Source of the DNA: an uncultured Bacilli bacterium
GTDB taxonomy: Bacteria > Bacillota_I > Bacilli_A > RF39 > UBA660
NCBI GenBank assembly: GCA_910578855.1
Contig: CAJTRV010000009.1
Location: 1 to 35,366, forward strand
Direction of reading: 5' to 3'
DNA length: 35,366 bases
Both the position numbers and the translations under genes were made by a program. Shown one piece after another: positions 1 to 7,518 of this stretch (positions are counted from its first letter, which is position 1; each line of letters opens with the position of its first letter). The notes beneath the pieces were generated by a model. It did not search any database and was not told where the DNA came from. It saw nothing but the letters and a program-made list of their open reading frames with translations.

Positions 1-325
1 TGGAAAAGATAGAGATAGCCCTGTCTTCATTGTATTTATTACCACAAGAGGAACAAAATCTCGTTTTACAAGTATTAGGAACAATTTTTTCATGATCACA
101 AGAAGGGCATTTATAAACAGAATAACCTAAAAGAAAGGTTTTACATAATAGAAATTTATCAATAGTTTTATCGATAATAGGTCTACGATGTCTATGAGCA
201 AATATGGATTTATAATTTAACCAATGGTCGTTAAAAATATCCTTAATATGGAATAGTACTTTACGATTATTAATTTTATCTTTATATAAATCAAACTCTT
301 TATCATTCCCGGTACAAACTATCAT
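1..325 (-). CDS. IS91-like transposase, N-terminal part (runs off left edge)
   Basis: Reading the - strand from an ATG at 325 gives 108 open codons to the window edge. Near the end the peptide has CPSC, then RFCSSCG about 16 residues later: a Cys-rich zinc-binding module like that at the N-terminus of IS91-family (Y2, rolling-circle type) transposases. The upstream part has a His/Arg-rich stretch (HRHRRP) typical of the same region. The ribosome binding site is weak. The catalytic Tyr domain lies beyond the window, so I cannot say whether the gene is intact. Other zinc-ribbon transposases are possible, but the CxxC...FCxxCG spacing favours IS91. It is the first of several mobile-element pieces in this corner. 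Confidence 0.6.
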   Translation of the reverse strand, partial: MIVCTGNDKEFDLYKDKINNRKVLFHIKDIFNDHWLNYKSIFAHRHRRPIIDKTIDKFLLCKTFLLGYSVYKCPSCDHEKIVPNTCKTRFCSSCGNKYNEDRAISIFS

Positions 326-382
326 AATCTCACTATTTTAATTATACAATAAATTTTGTTTAAAGTTGAACACAGCTTTATT

Positions 383-413
383 AAAAAAGAATGAATTATT
401 TTACTATTCATTC
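383..413 (-). terminator. Rho-independent terminator of the 445-777 gene
   Basis: Perfect 8-bp inverted repeat GAATGAAT / ATTCATTC (389-396 and 406-413) with a 9-base loop. It is followed on the - strand by six T (A383-388 on +). It lies about 30 bases past the stop of the small leftward gene. Confidence 0.75.
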
Positions 414-444
414 CTATCATAATATTTCTTTAGGTCTATTTTAT

Positions 445-777
445 TTATTTCACAAAATCACCAAAAGGATCATCTCCAATTAGATTTGCCTGACAAACCG
501 TTTCATCAATTTGGTTCATAGCTATTTGTTCATTAATAGACATCATGGCCATTGATTCTTTCCATATCTTTGATGTAAATTCATTAATTTGATTGTTATG
601 CACTAAATCATCATATAAAGTCAAACTAGGCTTAAAATGTTTTAATAAAACATCTGGTAATATTCCTGGCTTATATGATAATATACGCGTAAACGAGTTC
701 ACACATAACATACACATCTTATCACCATAGTTCTGTTGTATAATCTGTAAATCATCATTATCTAAAAATCCATTCAT
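445..777 (-). CDS. small protein of unknown function (110 aa)
   Basis: I do not recognise a family. The predicted product is soluble and mostly helical, Met- and Asn-rich, with a pair of Cys in MCMLC near residue 22 and no signal peptide or membrane segment. A longer reading starts at 792, but GGAGG lies inside it (787-791 read leftward) at good spacing before the ATG at 777, so 777 is the likely start (MNGFLDNDD...). It has its own promoter-like sequence and a clear terminator, so it appears to be an intact single-gene unit although flanked by broken transposases. It could be a cargo or accessory gene carried with the mobile elements, or a lineage-specific gene. Confidence 0.65.
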   Translation of the reverse strand: MNGFLDNDDLQIIQQNYGDKMCMLCVNSFTRILSYKPGILPDVLLKHFKPSLTLYDDLVHNNQINEFTSKIWKESMAMMSINEQIAMNQIDETVCQANLIGDDPFGDFVK

Positions 778-801
778 ATATTTTTCCTCCATCTTAAGTG
801 T

Positions 802-830
802 ATAATATCATAATTGAATTAAAAACACAA
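802..830 (-). promoter_or_regulatory. promoter for the 445-777 gene
   Basis: On the - strand: TTGTGT (825-830), 17-base spacer, TATTAT (802-807), ending about 25 bases before the preferred start. The -10 matches 5/6, the -35 only 3/6. Confidence 0.4.
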
Positions 831-954
831 GAAAAATCATTATGGCAATTGCATAAACGTTAAATTTAATTAGAATTTCCGTTTTATTATAAAAAACTGA
901 AATAAGTCCTGTTATAATATATTTATGTTTCCTTGCAATAAGGAGGTATTGAAA

Positions 955-1430
955 ATGAAAGATTGGAAACATTTAACATTTGAACAAAGAAAGACGATTT
1001 CATCTGGTATATCACATGAATATAAATTAAAAGATATTGGAGAAAGTTTATTAGTTGATCCAACTAGCGTATCAAAAGAAGTTAAAAGAAATAGAATTGA
1101 AGTTTCTGTTGGTTTAAAAAATAATTGTCAAAGAACTCAAAGATGGCCCTTTGTTTGTACAGGGTGTAAAAACAGATATCATAATTGCCCCTATACTAAA
1201 TATAAATATGATCCAAAAAAGCTCAAGAAAAAGCAGATGCCAATTTAGTTAACTCAAGAAGAGGTATAGATGTTGATGATGAAGAATTTAAACAATTAGA
1301 TAAAATTATTAAAGATGGTGTTAATGATAACAAATCTATTTATCAAATTAAAATTGAAAATAATGATACTATTAAGAAATGCGTTTCCACTTTATACGGA
1401 TATATTAACAAACAAGAATACCAAATTTAA
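955..1430 (+). pseudogene. IS30-family transposase, frameshifted and truncated
   Basis: An ATG at 955 is preceded by AAGGAGG (940-946), which makes it a better start than the ATG at 925. The peptide begins KHLTFEQR and continues with the helix-turn-helix of IS30 transposases (ending VSKEVKRNR), then a short CxxC...C region. The frame closes at 1248, but the IS30 pattern continues in another frame from about 1221 (AQEKADANLVNSRRG) to TLYGYINKQEY. One base appears lost in the A6 run at 1215-1220. The catalytic DDE domain (~200 residues) is absent: homology stops at about 1425, where another element's end abuts. It should encode no functional transposase, although a ~98-aa DNA-binding fragment could still be made. 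Confidence 0.85.
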
Positions 1431-1690
1431 GCATATTGATGTTTGTAGTGACTTTTTTCTATTTGTTTTTTGAAAGAAGCAAGTTTCTAAGGATGAGACA
1501 TTGGAGGTAAATATTTTTTCCTTGTTTTAACTTTTGTAACTTCATCAAATTCTTTAGAAAATCTTTCGTTTCTAGATAGTTCTTTTAGTTCTAGTACTTG
1601 TTCATCGATTGTAACTAATAATTCACCATTAAAGGCTCTGATAACTAGGCACCCCCGTTTTAGGTAAGAAACATTTGATTTGATTGTTTA
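1427..1690 (-). pseudogene. C-terminal remnant of an ISNCY/IS1202-like transposase
   Basis: Reading leftward from about 1690 gives a decayed peptide: SYLKRGCLVIRAFNGELLV, then ELSRNERFSKEFDEV, then KYLPPMSHP, a TAG stop (1487-1489), then KLASFKKQIEKSHYKHQYA and a TAA at 1427-1429. From memory of the family this pattern (basic tail, PPxxHPW, SFKKQ...YA end) is the C-terminus of ISNCY/IS1202-type DDE transposases. The stop sits where the Trp of HPW is expected (TGG to TAG). Only the tail is present; the catalytic core is gone. Its 3' end abuts the truncated IS30 gene within a few bases, suggesting one element inserted into the other or a later deletion joined them. Confidence 0.65.
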
Positions 1691-1720
1691 AGGATGGTTG
1701 GTAATATTTATTTTGATATT

Positions 1721-1879
1721 TTATTCTACTGTCACCGATTTTGCTAGATTACGGGGCTGATCGATATCACAGAAATGTTCTTTGGCAACTTGATAAGCAA
1801 GGAGCTGGAGTGGTATCGTTGTAATCATCGGTTGTAATAATGGATTTAGACTAGGCAAAATTAGTTTGTCTTGTTGTAA
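1721..1879 (-). pseudogene. glmS: glmS C-terminal remnant (glucosamine-6-phosphate synthase)
   Basis: The - strand carries 52 open codons ending at a TAA (1721-1723). The peptide contains DKLILPSLNPLLQP, then IPLQLLAYQVA and DIDQPRNLAKSVTVE. These are the hallmark last residues of GlmS (L-glutamine:D-fructose-6-phosphate aminotransferase), including the terminal PRNLAKSVTVE at the isomerase active site. An in-frame TAA lies directly upstream, so about 90% of a normal ~600-aa GlmS is missing. A full copy must exist elsewhere if the cell makes its own amino sugars. The fragment's upstream edge contains the -35 of the divergent mnmG promoter. Confidence 0.88.
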
Positions 1880-1902
1880 TTATGAGTGATCTATTATATA
1901 AT
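1874..1902 (+). promoter_or_regulatory. mnmG-rsmG promoter
   Basis: TTGTAA (1874-1879), 17-base spacer, TATAAT (1897-1902), 26 bases before the mnmG ATG. The -10 is a perfect match and the -35 is 4/6. The -35 overlaps the edge of the glmS remnant. Confidence 0.65.
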
Positions 1903-1928
1903 AAATTCATTATGAAGGACGTGGTTTT

Positions 1929-3803
1929 ATGAATTATGATATTATTGTGGTCGGTGGTGGACATGCTGGATGTGAAGCTTCCTTAGCTGCTGCTCGAATG
2001 GGAAATAAAACCTTATTGATTACGGGAAATAAAAAAAATATTGCAGATATGCCTTGTAATCCTAGTATTGGAGGAAGTGCCAAAGGAATTGTAGTTCGGG
2101 AAATAGATGCCCTTGGTGGAGAAATGGGAAGAAATGCTGATAAAGCACAAATTCAGATTAAAATGCTTAATAGTAAAAAAGGCCCAGCAGTTCAAGCGTT
2201 AAGAGCGCAAGCTGATAAAATTACCTATCCGAGAGAGATGATAAAAACCTTAGAGCAAACGAAACATTTAACGATCAAGGAAGCCATGGTAGAAGACTTG
2301 ATCATTGATCAACAAACTGTGAAAGGAGTTATAACGGCAAGCGGTGAAAAAATTACTTCTCATATTGTCATTTTGACAACAGGAACTTATTTAAAAGCCG
2401 ATATTTTAGTTGGTGATACCCGTCGTCGTGAAGGACCTCACGGAGAAATTCCAAGTAATCATTTGAGTGATCAGTTAAGAACCTATGGTTTTAAAACAAT
2501 TCGCCTTAAAACAGGTACTCCACAACGAATTGATCGAAACAGTATTGATTTTTCAAAAGCAAAGATTGAGTATGGTGATTCTGTGTATCGGACCTTTAGT
2601 TTTGATACAGATCCCTGTTATGATCTTAATAGCCAGGTACCTTGTCATTTAATTTATACAACCCCCCTCACCCATCAGATTATCCAAGAAAATTTATCTA
2701 AATCAAGTATGTATGGCGGATTACAAGATATTGAGGGAGTTGGTCCTCGCTATTGTCCTTCGATTGAAGATAAGATTGTTCGCTTTGCCGATAAAGAACG
2801 ACATCAATTATTTTTAGAACCCGAAAGTATTTATTATGATGATATCTATATACAAGGATTTTCTACTAGTATGCCGCATGATATTCAAGAGCAAATGGTT
2901 CACAGTTTACCAGGGTTAGAACAGGCAAAAATTAATCAATATGCTTATGCAATAGAATATGATGCGATCTACCCTACCCAACTTCAAAGAACATTGGAAA
3001 CAAAAATCATACAAAATTTATATACAGCCGGTCAAATTAATGGAACTAGTGGTTATGAAGAAGCCGCGTGCCAAGGGTTGATGGCGGGAATAAATGCATC
3101 TTACAAGTTACAAGGAAAGCCACCTCTTATTTTAAAACGGAATGAAGCATATATCGGTGTATTAATTGATGATTTGGTCACTAAGGGAGTACGTGATCCT
3201 TATCGATTATTAACTTCACGAGCTGAATATCGTTTATTATTAAGGCATGATAATGCCGACCTTCGGCTTCGCCACTATGGATATGAAGCCGGTCTTATTA
3301 CAGAGGAACAATATCAAAAATTTAACGATAAAATAGCCCAAATACAACAATTAGAACACTATTTGCGCGAGCACAAAATAACGCCAACCTATGATATTAA
3401 TCAATATCTAGAAACCAATGGGAGTACAGGATTAAAAAATGGTATCACTTTATATGATTTATTGAAACGTCCAGAAATCAATTTTTCTATTTTAGAACAA
3501 CTTGTTGCGATCCCCTACTCTCGTGAAATTCAAGAACAGGTTGAAATTCATATCAAATATGAAGGATATATTAGAAAAGCTCAAAAAGAAGCAGAAAAAA
3601 TGTTACGGTTAGAAGATAAACAAATTCCATCTGATATTGATTATTACAAAATTAAAAATTTAGCTAGTGAAGCCAAACAAAAATTAGAAGAAGTTCGTCC
3701 GACAACACTTGGACAAGCAATCCGAATCAGTGGCGTAAATCCGGCTGATCTTTCTATTTTGACTGTATATTTAAAAAAGGAGTATGCCTATGAAAATAGA
3801 TAA
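1929..3803 (+). CDS. mnmG: tRNA uridine-5-carboxymethylaminomethyl modification enzyme MnmG
   Basis: FAD- and folate-dependent subunit that, with MnmE, installs the carboxymethylaminomethyl group on wobble uridine 34 of several tRNAs in the cytoplasm. The 624-aa length is normal for the family. The N-terminus has the FAD dinucleotide-binding motif GGGHAGCE (residues 9-16), followed by CNPSIGGSAKG and the REIDALGGEMGRNAD block, and the C-terminal helical domain ends with the conserved TLGQAIRISGVNPADL. AAGGAC precedes the ATG. It is co-transcribed with rsmG, as in most Firmicutes. The usual partner mnmE is not directly upstream; insertion-sequence debris and a glmS remnant occupy that position. 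Confidence 0.97.
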   Translation: MNYDIIVVGGGHAGCEASLAAARMGNKTLLITGNKKNIADMPCNPSIGGSAKGIVVREIDALGGEMGRNADKAQIQIKMLNSKKGPAVQALRAQADKITYPREMIKTLEQTKHLTIKEAMVEDLIIDQQTVKGVITASGEKITSHIVILTTGTYLKADILVGDTRRREGPHGEIPSNHLSDQLRTYGFKTIRLKTGTPQRIDRNSIDFSKAKIEYGDSVYRTFSFDTDPCYDLNSQVPCHLIYTTPLTHQIIQENLSKSSMYGGLQDIEGVGPRYCPSIEDKIVRFADKERHQLFLEPESIYYDDIYIQGFSTSMPHDIQEQMVHSLPGLEQAKINQYAYAIEYDAIYPTQLQRTLETKIIQNLYTAGQINGTSGYEEAACQGLMAGINASYKLQGKPPLILKRNEAYIGVLIDDLVTKGVRDPYRLLTSRAEYRLLLRHDNADLRLRHYGYEAGLITEEQYQKFNDKIAQIQQLEHYLREHKITPTYDINQYLETNGSTGLKNGITLYDLLKRPEINFSILEQLVAIPYSREIQEQVEIHIKYEGYIRKAQKEAEKMLRLEDKQIPSDIDYYKIKNLASEAKQKLEEVRPTTLGQAIRISGVNPADLSILTVYLKKEYAYENR

Positions 3804-4497
3804 TTTTGTTAAACAGTTAGAAGAGATAGGAATTCCACTATCTGATCACCAGTTACGTCAATTAGAACAGTATTATGAATTATTAATTGAATATAATAAA
3901 GTAATGAATTTAACTGGAATTACAGAGAAAGAAGCGGTATATTTAAAACATTTTTATGATAGTGCTACATTAAACCAAATTATTAATTTACAGGACCAAC
4001 AATCATTATGCGATATTGGAACGGGAGCTGGCTTTCCAGGTTTAGTATTAAAAATTTTATTTCCCCATTTGCAGGTCACATTAGTAGATTCATTAAATAA
4101 ACGGATTCAATTTTTAAATATTGTCATTCATAAATTAGGACTAGAAAAGATTGATACCTATCATGCTCGGGCCGAAGAATTTGCCCACCATCATCGGGAA
4201 GAATATGATGTTGTGACTGCCCGCGCTGTTGCCAATCTCACTACCCTATTAGAATATTGTGTTCCGTTAGTGAAAGTTGGGAAATATTTTATTCCTATGA
4301 AAGCGAATATTAATGATGAATTAATCATTGCTGAAGGGGCCATGAAAAAACTTGCTGTTACGATTGTCCGGGAAATAAATTTTGAACTTCCTATTGAACA
4401 GAGTCATCGGTGTTTATTGATGTTTTGCAAACAAGTGAAAACCGATCGACGTTATCCTCGAAAGTTTAGCGAAATGAAAAAAAAGCCGCTTAATTAA
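3790..4497 (+). CDS. rsmG: 16S rRNA (guanine-527-N7)-methyltransferase RsmG
   Basis: S-adenosylmethionine-dependent enzyme (GidB) that methylates G527 in the 530 loop of 16S rRNA; its loss classically gives low-level streptomycin resistance. The protein of 235 aa has the N-terminal MNLTGIT motif and the SAM-binding CDIGTGAGFPGLVLKI block, then VTARAVANL, all diagnostic. Two ATGs compete (3784 and 3790). The AGGAG at 3778-3782 is only one base from the first but seven from the second, so MKIDNF... is preferred. It overlaps the mnmG end by 14 bases, implying translational coupling. Its stop codon lies in the stem of a terminator. Confidence 0.95.
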   Translation: MKIDNFVKQLEEIGIPLSDHQLRQLEQYYELLIEYNKVMNLTGITEKEAVYLKHFYDSATLNQIINLQDQQSLCDIGTGAGFPGLVLKILFPHLQVTLVDSLNKRIQFLNIVIHKLGLEKIDTYHARAEEFAHHHREEYDVVTARAVANLTTLLEYCVPLVKVGKYFIPMKANINDELIIAEGAMKKLAVTIVREINFELPIEQSHRCLLMFCKQVKTDRRYPRKFSEMKKKPLN

Positions 4498-4521
4498 GAT
4501 AGAGATTGCTATCTTTTTTTT
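4496..4521 (+). terminator. terminator after rsmG
   Basis: Perfect 7-bp stem AAGATAG / CTATCTT (4496-4502, 4509-4515), 6-base loop, run of eight T to 4521. It overlaps the rsmG stop codon. Confidence 0.85.
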
Positions 4522-4533
4522 AAAAAATAAAAT

Positions 4534-4566
4534 ATTTCCCAAAAAACATTGTTTTATTTCCCAAAA
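4534..4566 (+). repeat. direct repeat ATTTCCCAAAA x2 in the noc promoter
   Basis: The 11-mer ATTTCCCAAAA occurs at 4534-4544 and 4556-4566, 22 bases apart (two helical turns). One copy is just upstream of the -35, the other between -35 and -10. ATTTCCC is the left half of the B. subtilis Noc-binding motif ATTTCCCGGGAAAT. This suggests, but does not show, an operator for the downstream Noc-like protein. Confidence 0.5.
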
Positions 4567-4577
4567 TATAGTATGAT
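4549..4577 (+). promoter_or_regulatory. noc-like gene promoter
   Basis: TTGTTT (4549-4554), 17-base spacer, TATGAT (4572-4577). The -10 is 5/6 and the -35 is 3/6. It lies after the rsmG terminator, so the noc-like gene is an independent transcription unit. Confidence 0.55.
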
Positions 4578-4612
4578 GAAAATATAAAAGAATAAAGAAG
4601 GGAATGAGAAAA

Positions 4613-6586
4613 ATGAAATTTGATGATCGAAAAGTTGTTGAGCTTAATCTCGATGACATTTTACCTAACCGCTTTCAGCCACGAATTACGTTTGGTGAAG
4701 AAGCTATTAATGAGTTAGCCGAGTCAATTAAGGAACATGGTGTCATTCAACCAATTGTTGTTCGAAAGATTAATGATAAATATGAAATCATTGCTGGTGA
4801 ACGACGTTATAAAGCGAGTGGAATGGCAGGAAAAACAACAATTCCAGCCATTGTAACAGATTTAAATGATAAAGAGAGTGCTGAAATCGCGTTAATTGAA
4901 AATGTTCAGCGAGAGGATTTAACGCCGATTGAAGAAGCTGTTTCATATAAAAAAATATTAGATATGGGATATTTAACTCAAGAAGATTTATCAAGCAAAC
5001 TCGGTAAAAAACAATCAACAATTTCCAATAAATTACGTTTACTCAATCTCGATGAAGAAGTGCAAGAGGCATTATTAGAAAAAAAGATATCAGAGAGACA
5101 TGCCCGTTCTTTATTAAGACTTGAAAGTAAGGAACAACGTTCTATGCTTAATCGTATTATTACAGAACGATTAACGGTTAGAAAAACAGATGCTGAAATT
5201 GATAAAATGTTACAACCAACACAATCATCAGAAGTAAAAGTAGAAAGTCAATCGAATGTAGATGTGTTAGAAATTTTGGATGTTGATGACTTAGATAGCA
5301 AAGGGGAAATAAAAATGAATAATAATGAAATGAATAATAATAGCAGTATGATGAATAGTGGAATAAATAGTAACTTTAATATTCCAACAATGCCAATTAT
5401 TGAAGAACAGCCTAGTACTACTAGTGTTCCACAAAATCAAGTGTTTGAAACTCAGTTTTCACCTGTTGAAAATATAACAACAGAGCAGGGATCAGGAATG
5501 GACTTTAAAATTCCTAATACATCGATTGTTGAGGATATGCCATTAGGTGGAACACCTATTGAGGCTCCAGGATTTATGGATGTTGATAAAATTGCCAATA
5601 CCGCAACGGATATCAATGTAGAAAAACCAACTGCTAATTTAGATAGTTTATTACAACCAGCTCCTAAAATTTTGGAAAAAAGTAATTCTAAAGCGGAAGT
5701 AAATCCATCAATTTTTGGATTTGCCCCATCAGAACCGACATCATTAGAAAAAGAGGCAACTATTTCCGTTGATCAGGACAGTAATTTATTAAAACCAGGT
5801 AAATTTTTTGACTTGGGAAATATTCAAGACGAGACAACAGATTCAACCAATTCATCTAATTCACCAGCAGAAACAATTCCATCAATTGCGCCAACGGTTG
5901 AAACAATTTCTGAACCAGCGATTCAAAGTTCAAACAATAATAGTATGGATCAATCAAGCATGGATTCCCAAGCTAATAAAAGTAGTATGTTTGGAATTAA
6001 TTTAGAACCAAAAAATCCATCGTTTATTAGTAATGTTGAAGAAAAAGAGGCTAATATGGATTTCGGTATTCCGAAGCCACCAGTTGCTAATCAGAATCTT
6101 AACTTTGATAATTTCTTCCAAACCAATGAAGTAGAGCAACCAAAGACGGTTGGTTCTGAAATAAACCAAGAGGTAAAAGAACAACCATCAGTAATGAATG
6201 TAGGCTCTGACTTGGGAAATATAACTGATTCTTCAACAACGATGTCTAATTTTCAGCCAATTGCCAATGAATCAAATAATTCTAATATCGAAGCGCCAAG
6301 TTATCATATACCATCGAATGATGAATTAGATTCCTTTTTAAATAATTTAGATTCTACGACACCATTGTCAAGTGCTATGCCAGAGATGAACGCATCTTCG
6401 AATTCTGTGATTAAAGAAACGCCTCAATCATCTGAGCCAACGGTTAATGTTGCGTTGAAAATGGATCAAGTAGTGGCTATTATTCATGAAGCAAAAGATA
6501 AAATCGCTGCTTTGGGAATTCAAGTTGAACTTGATGAATTTGATTTTGATGATATGTATCAAGCAATTATAAAAATAGACAAATAG
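4613..6586 (+). CDS. noc: Noc/ParB-family DNA-binding protein with very long disordered tail
   Basis: Residues ~1-195 are a clear ParB/Noc core: NRFQPR, GERRYKA, ALIENVQREDLTPIEEA, the helix-turn-helix SSKLGKKQSTISNKLRLL, and ISERHARSLLRL. These resemble B. subtilis Noc (nucleoid occlusion) more than Spo0J, and noc also follows rsmG there. About 400 residues follow that are rich in Asn, Ser, Thr, Pro, Gln and acidic residues, presumably disordered. A short ordered tail ends the protein (MDQVVAIIHEAKDKI... to IIKIDK). Noc is usually ~285 aa, so 657 aa is exceptional. The amphipathic N-terminal helix that anchors Bacillus Noc to the membrane is absent. ATG 4613 is chosen because GGG directly abuts the alternative ATG at 4604. 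No parA follows. It could be called a generic ParB. Confidence 0.85.
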   Translation: MKFDDRKVVELNLDDILPNRFQPRITFGEEAINELAESIKEHGVIQPIVVRKINDKYEIIAGERRYKASGMAGKTTIPAIVTDLNDKESAEIALIENVQREDLTPIEEAVSYKKILDMGYLTQEDLSSKLGKKQSTISNKLRLLNLDEEVQEALLEKKISERHARSLLRLESKEQRSMLNRIITERLTVRKTDAEIDKMLQPTQSSEVKVESQSNVDVLEILDVDDLDSKGEIKMNNNEMNNNSSMMNSGINSNFNIPTMPIIEEQPSTTSVPQNQVFETQFSPVENITTEQGSGMDFKIPNTSIVEDMPLGGTPIEAPGFMDVDKIANTATDINVEKPTANLDSLLQPAPKILEKSNSKAEVNPSIFGFAPSEPTSLEKEATISVDQDSNLLKPGKFFDLGNIQDETTDSTNSSNSPAETIPSIAPTVETISEPAIQSSNNNSMDQSSMDSQANKSSMFGINLEPKNPSFISNVEEKEANMDFGIPKPPVANQNLNFDNFFQTNEVEQPKTVGSEINQEVKEQPSVMNVGSDLGNITDSSTTMSNFQPIANESNNSNIEAPSYHIPSNDELDSFLNNLDSTTPLSSAMPEMNASSNSVIKETPQSSEPTVNVALKMDQVVAIIHEAKDKIAALGIQVELDEFDFDDMYQAIIKIDK

Positions 6587-6595
6587 AAATAAGAA

Positions 6596-6630
6596 GAATC
6601 TGTCTAGGAGTATCCTTACAGGTTCTTTTT
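6596..6630 (+). terminator. terminator after the noc-like gene
   Basis: Interrupted hairpin GAATCTGT / ACAGGTTC (one G-U pair) with inner stem AGGA/TCCT, followed by five T (6626-6630). Confidence 0.75.
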
Positions 6631-6640
6631 CATGACTGTC

Positions 6641-6670
6641 TTACATCAAGAATAAAAAGTATGATATAAT
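6641..6670 (+). promoter_or_regulatory. carD promoter with extended -10
   Basis: TGATATAAT (6662-6670) is a perfect extended -10. A poor -35 (TTACAT, 6641-6646) lies 18 bases upstream. The ~115-base leader to carD holds a small perfect hairpin, ATCATA/TATGAT at 6720-6735. Confidence 0.5.
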
Positions 6671-6787
6671 AAAATTACAGTAAAATAATTTATTAACATG
6701 GATTTTAATAGTAACCATAATCATAGTAGTATGATAAATGTTTTATGGTATGTTTCCTTTTAATAAAATAAAGAAAGAGGGTTGCAT

Positions 6788-7282
6788 ATGTATAAAATTG
6801 GAGAGCACTTAGTATATTGTCGCGATGTATGTATTGTCAAGGAAATAAAGCGAAATCATTATCAGGGACATGATTATTATGTATTAATGCCAATTGAGGA
6901 TTCTTCTTTAAAAATAGAAGTTCCAATTGAAAATCGTTGTGGAAATTTACGTGATCTTATTACTAAAGATGAATTGGAAGATATTATTAAACAGATTCCA
7001 TCAATTCCTATTCTGGATTGTCATGATAAATTAATGGAAAATGAGTACAAAAAATTATTATCTTCTAAAAATCACGTAGATCTTATTAAAATCATTAAAA
7101 CAGCTTATTTACGTAATCAGTATCGCTTGGATCAAAATAAAAAGCTTGGTGAAACGGATAATAATTACTTAGAAAAGGCGGAAAGGTATTTATTTCAGGA
7201 GTTTGGAGTAGTGTTAGGATTAGACTATGAGGAGACGAAACAATATGTGATTGATCAAGTTCTCGAATTACAGAATAATTAA
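6788..7282 (+). CDS. CarD/CdnL-family RNA polymerase-binding regulator
   Basis: The N-terminal ~60 residues (YKIGEHLVYCRDVCIVKEI... YYVLMPIEDSSLKIEVPIEN) match the CarD_CdnL_TRCF Tudor-like fold that binds the RNA polymerase beta subunit and tunes open-complex stability. The remainder is helical and charged, like the DNA-binding C-terminal domain of CarD. The length of 164 aa is typical. AGAGGG precedes the ATG at 6788, which is favoured over the upstream TTG at 6782. It stands alone between two terminators. Its exact regulatory targets cannot be told from sequence. Confidence 0.88.
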   Translation: MYKIGEHLVYCRDVCIVKEIKRNHYQGHDYYVLMPIEDSSLKIEVPIENRCGNLRDLITKDELEDIIKQIPSIPILDCHDKLMENEYKKLLSSKNHVDLIKIIKTAYLRNQYRLDQNKKLGETDNNYLEKAERYLFQEFGVVLGLDYEETKQYVIDQVLELQNN

Positions 7283-7305
7283 GTTTAGGTGATTAAAAGC
7301 AAACT

Positions 7306-7331
7306 GGCCTCCTTCTGTGAGTGCCTTTTTT
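7306..7331 (+). terminator. terminator after carD
   Basis: Stem GGC-CTC / GAG-T-GCC with a 7-base loop and one bulged T, then six T (7326-7331), about 25 bases after the stop. Confidence 0.6.
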
Positions 7332-7369
7332 CATCCCATTTTCTAATTTTATTCTTAATATTATTACAA

Positions 7370-7397
7370 TTGATATTTTTTTCTTAGGATATATGAT
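7370..7397 (+). promoter_or_regulatory. uvrB promoter
   Basis: TTGATA (7370-7375), 16-base spacer, TATGAT (7392-7397), both 5/6 matches. The leader to uvrB is about 120 bases. No LexA/DinR box (GAAC-N4-GTTC type) was seen in it. Confidence 0.5.
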
Positions 7398-7518
7398 AGA
7401 ATAAAGGCATATGAATGTTTAAAATTTTGTTGCATCGATGAAGTCCCTACTAATAATTAAATTTTAAGATTATGACAAATATCATGGAATTATAATGGTC
7501 ATAGTTAAGGAGGATCAT

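Noticed and set aside
1427..1492. Apparent continuation of the IS30 reading as FKHIDVCSDFF on the plus strand
   Set aside because: This stretch is explained better as the antisense of the ISNCY-like C-terminus, whose stop falls at 1427-1429.
5808..6005. 65-codon frame inside the noc-like gene
   Set aside because: Gln/Ile-rich low-complexity reading of the disordered-tail DNA in another frame; no start signals.
7491..7496. TATAAT right before the uvrB ribosome binding site
   Set aside because: No -35 at 15-19 bases and it would leave almost no leader; the TTGATA-16-TATGAT pair at 7370 is better.
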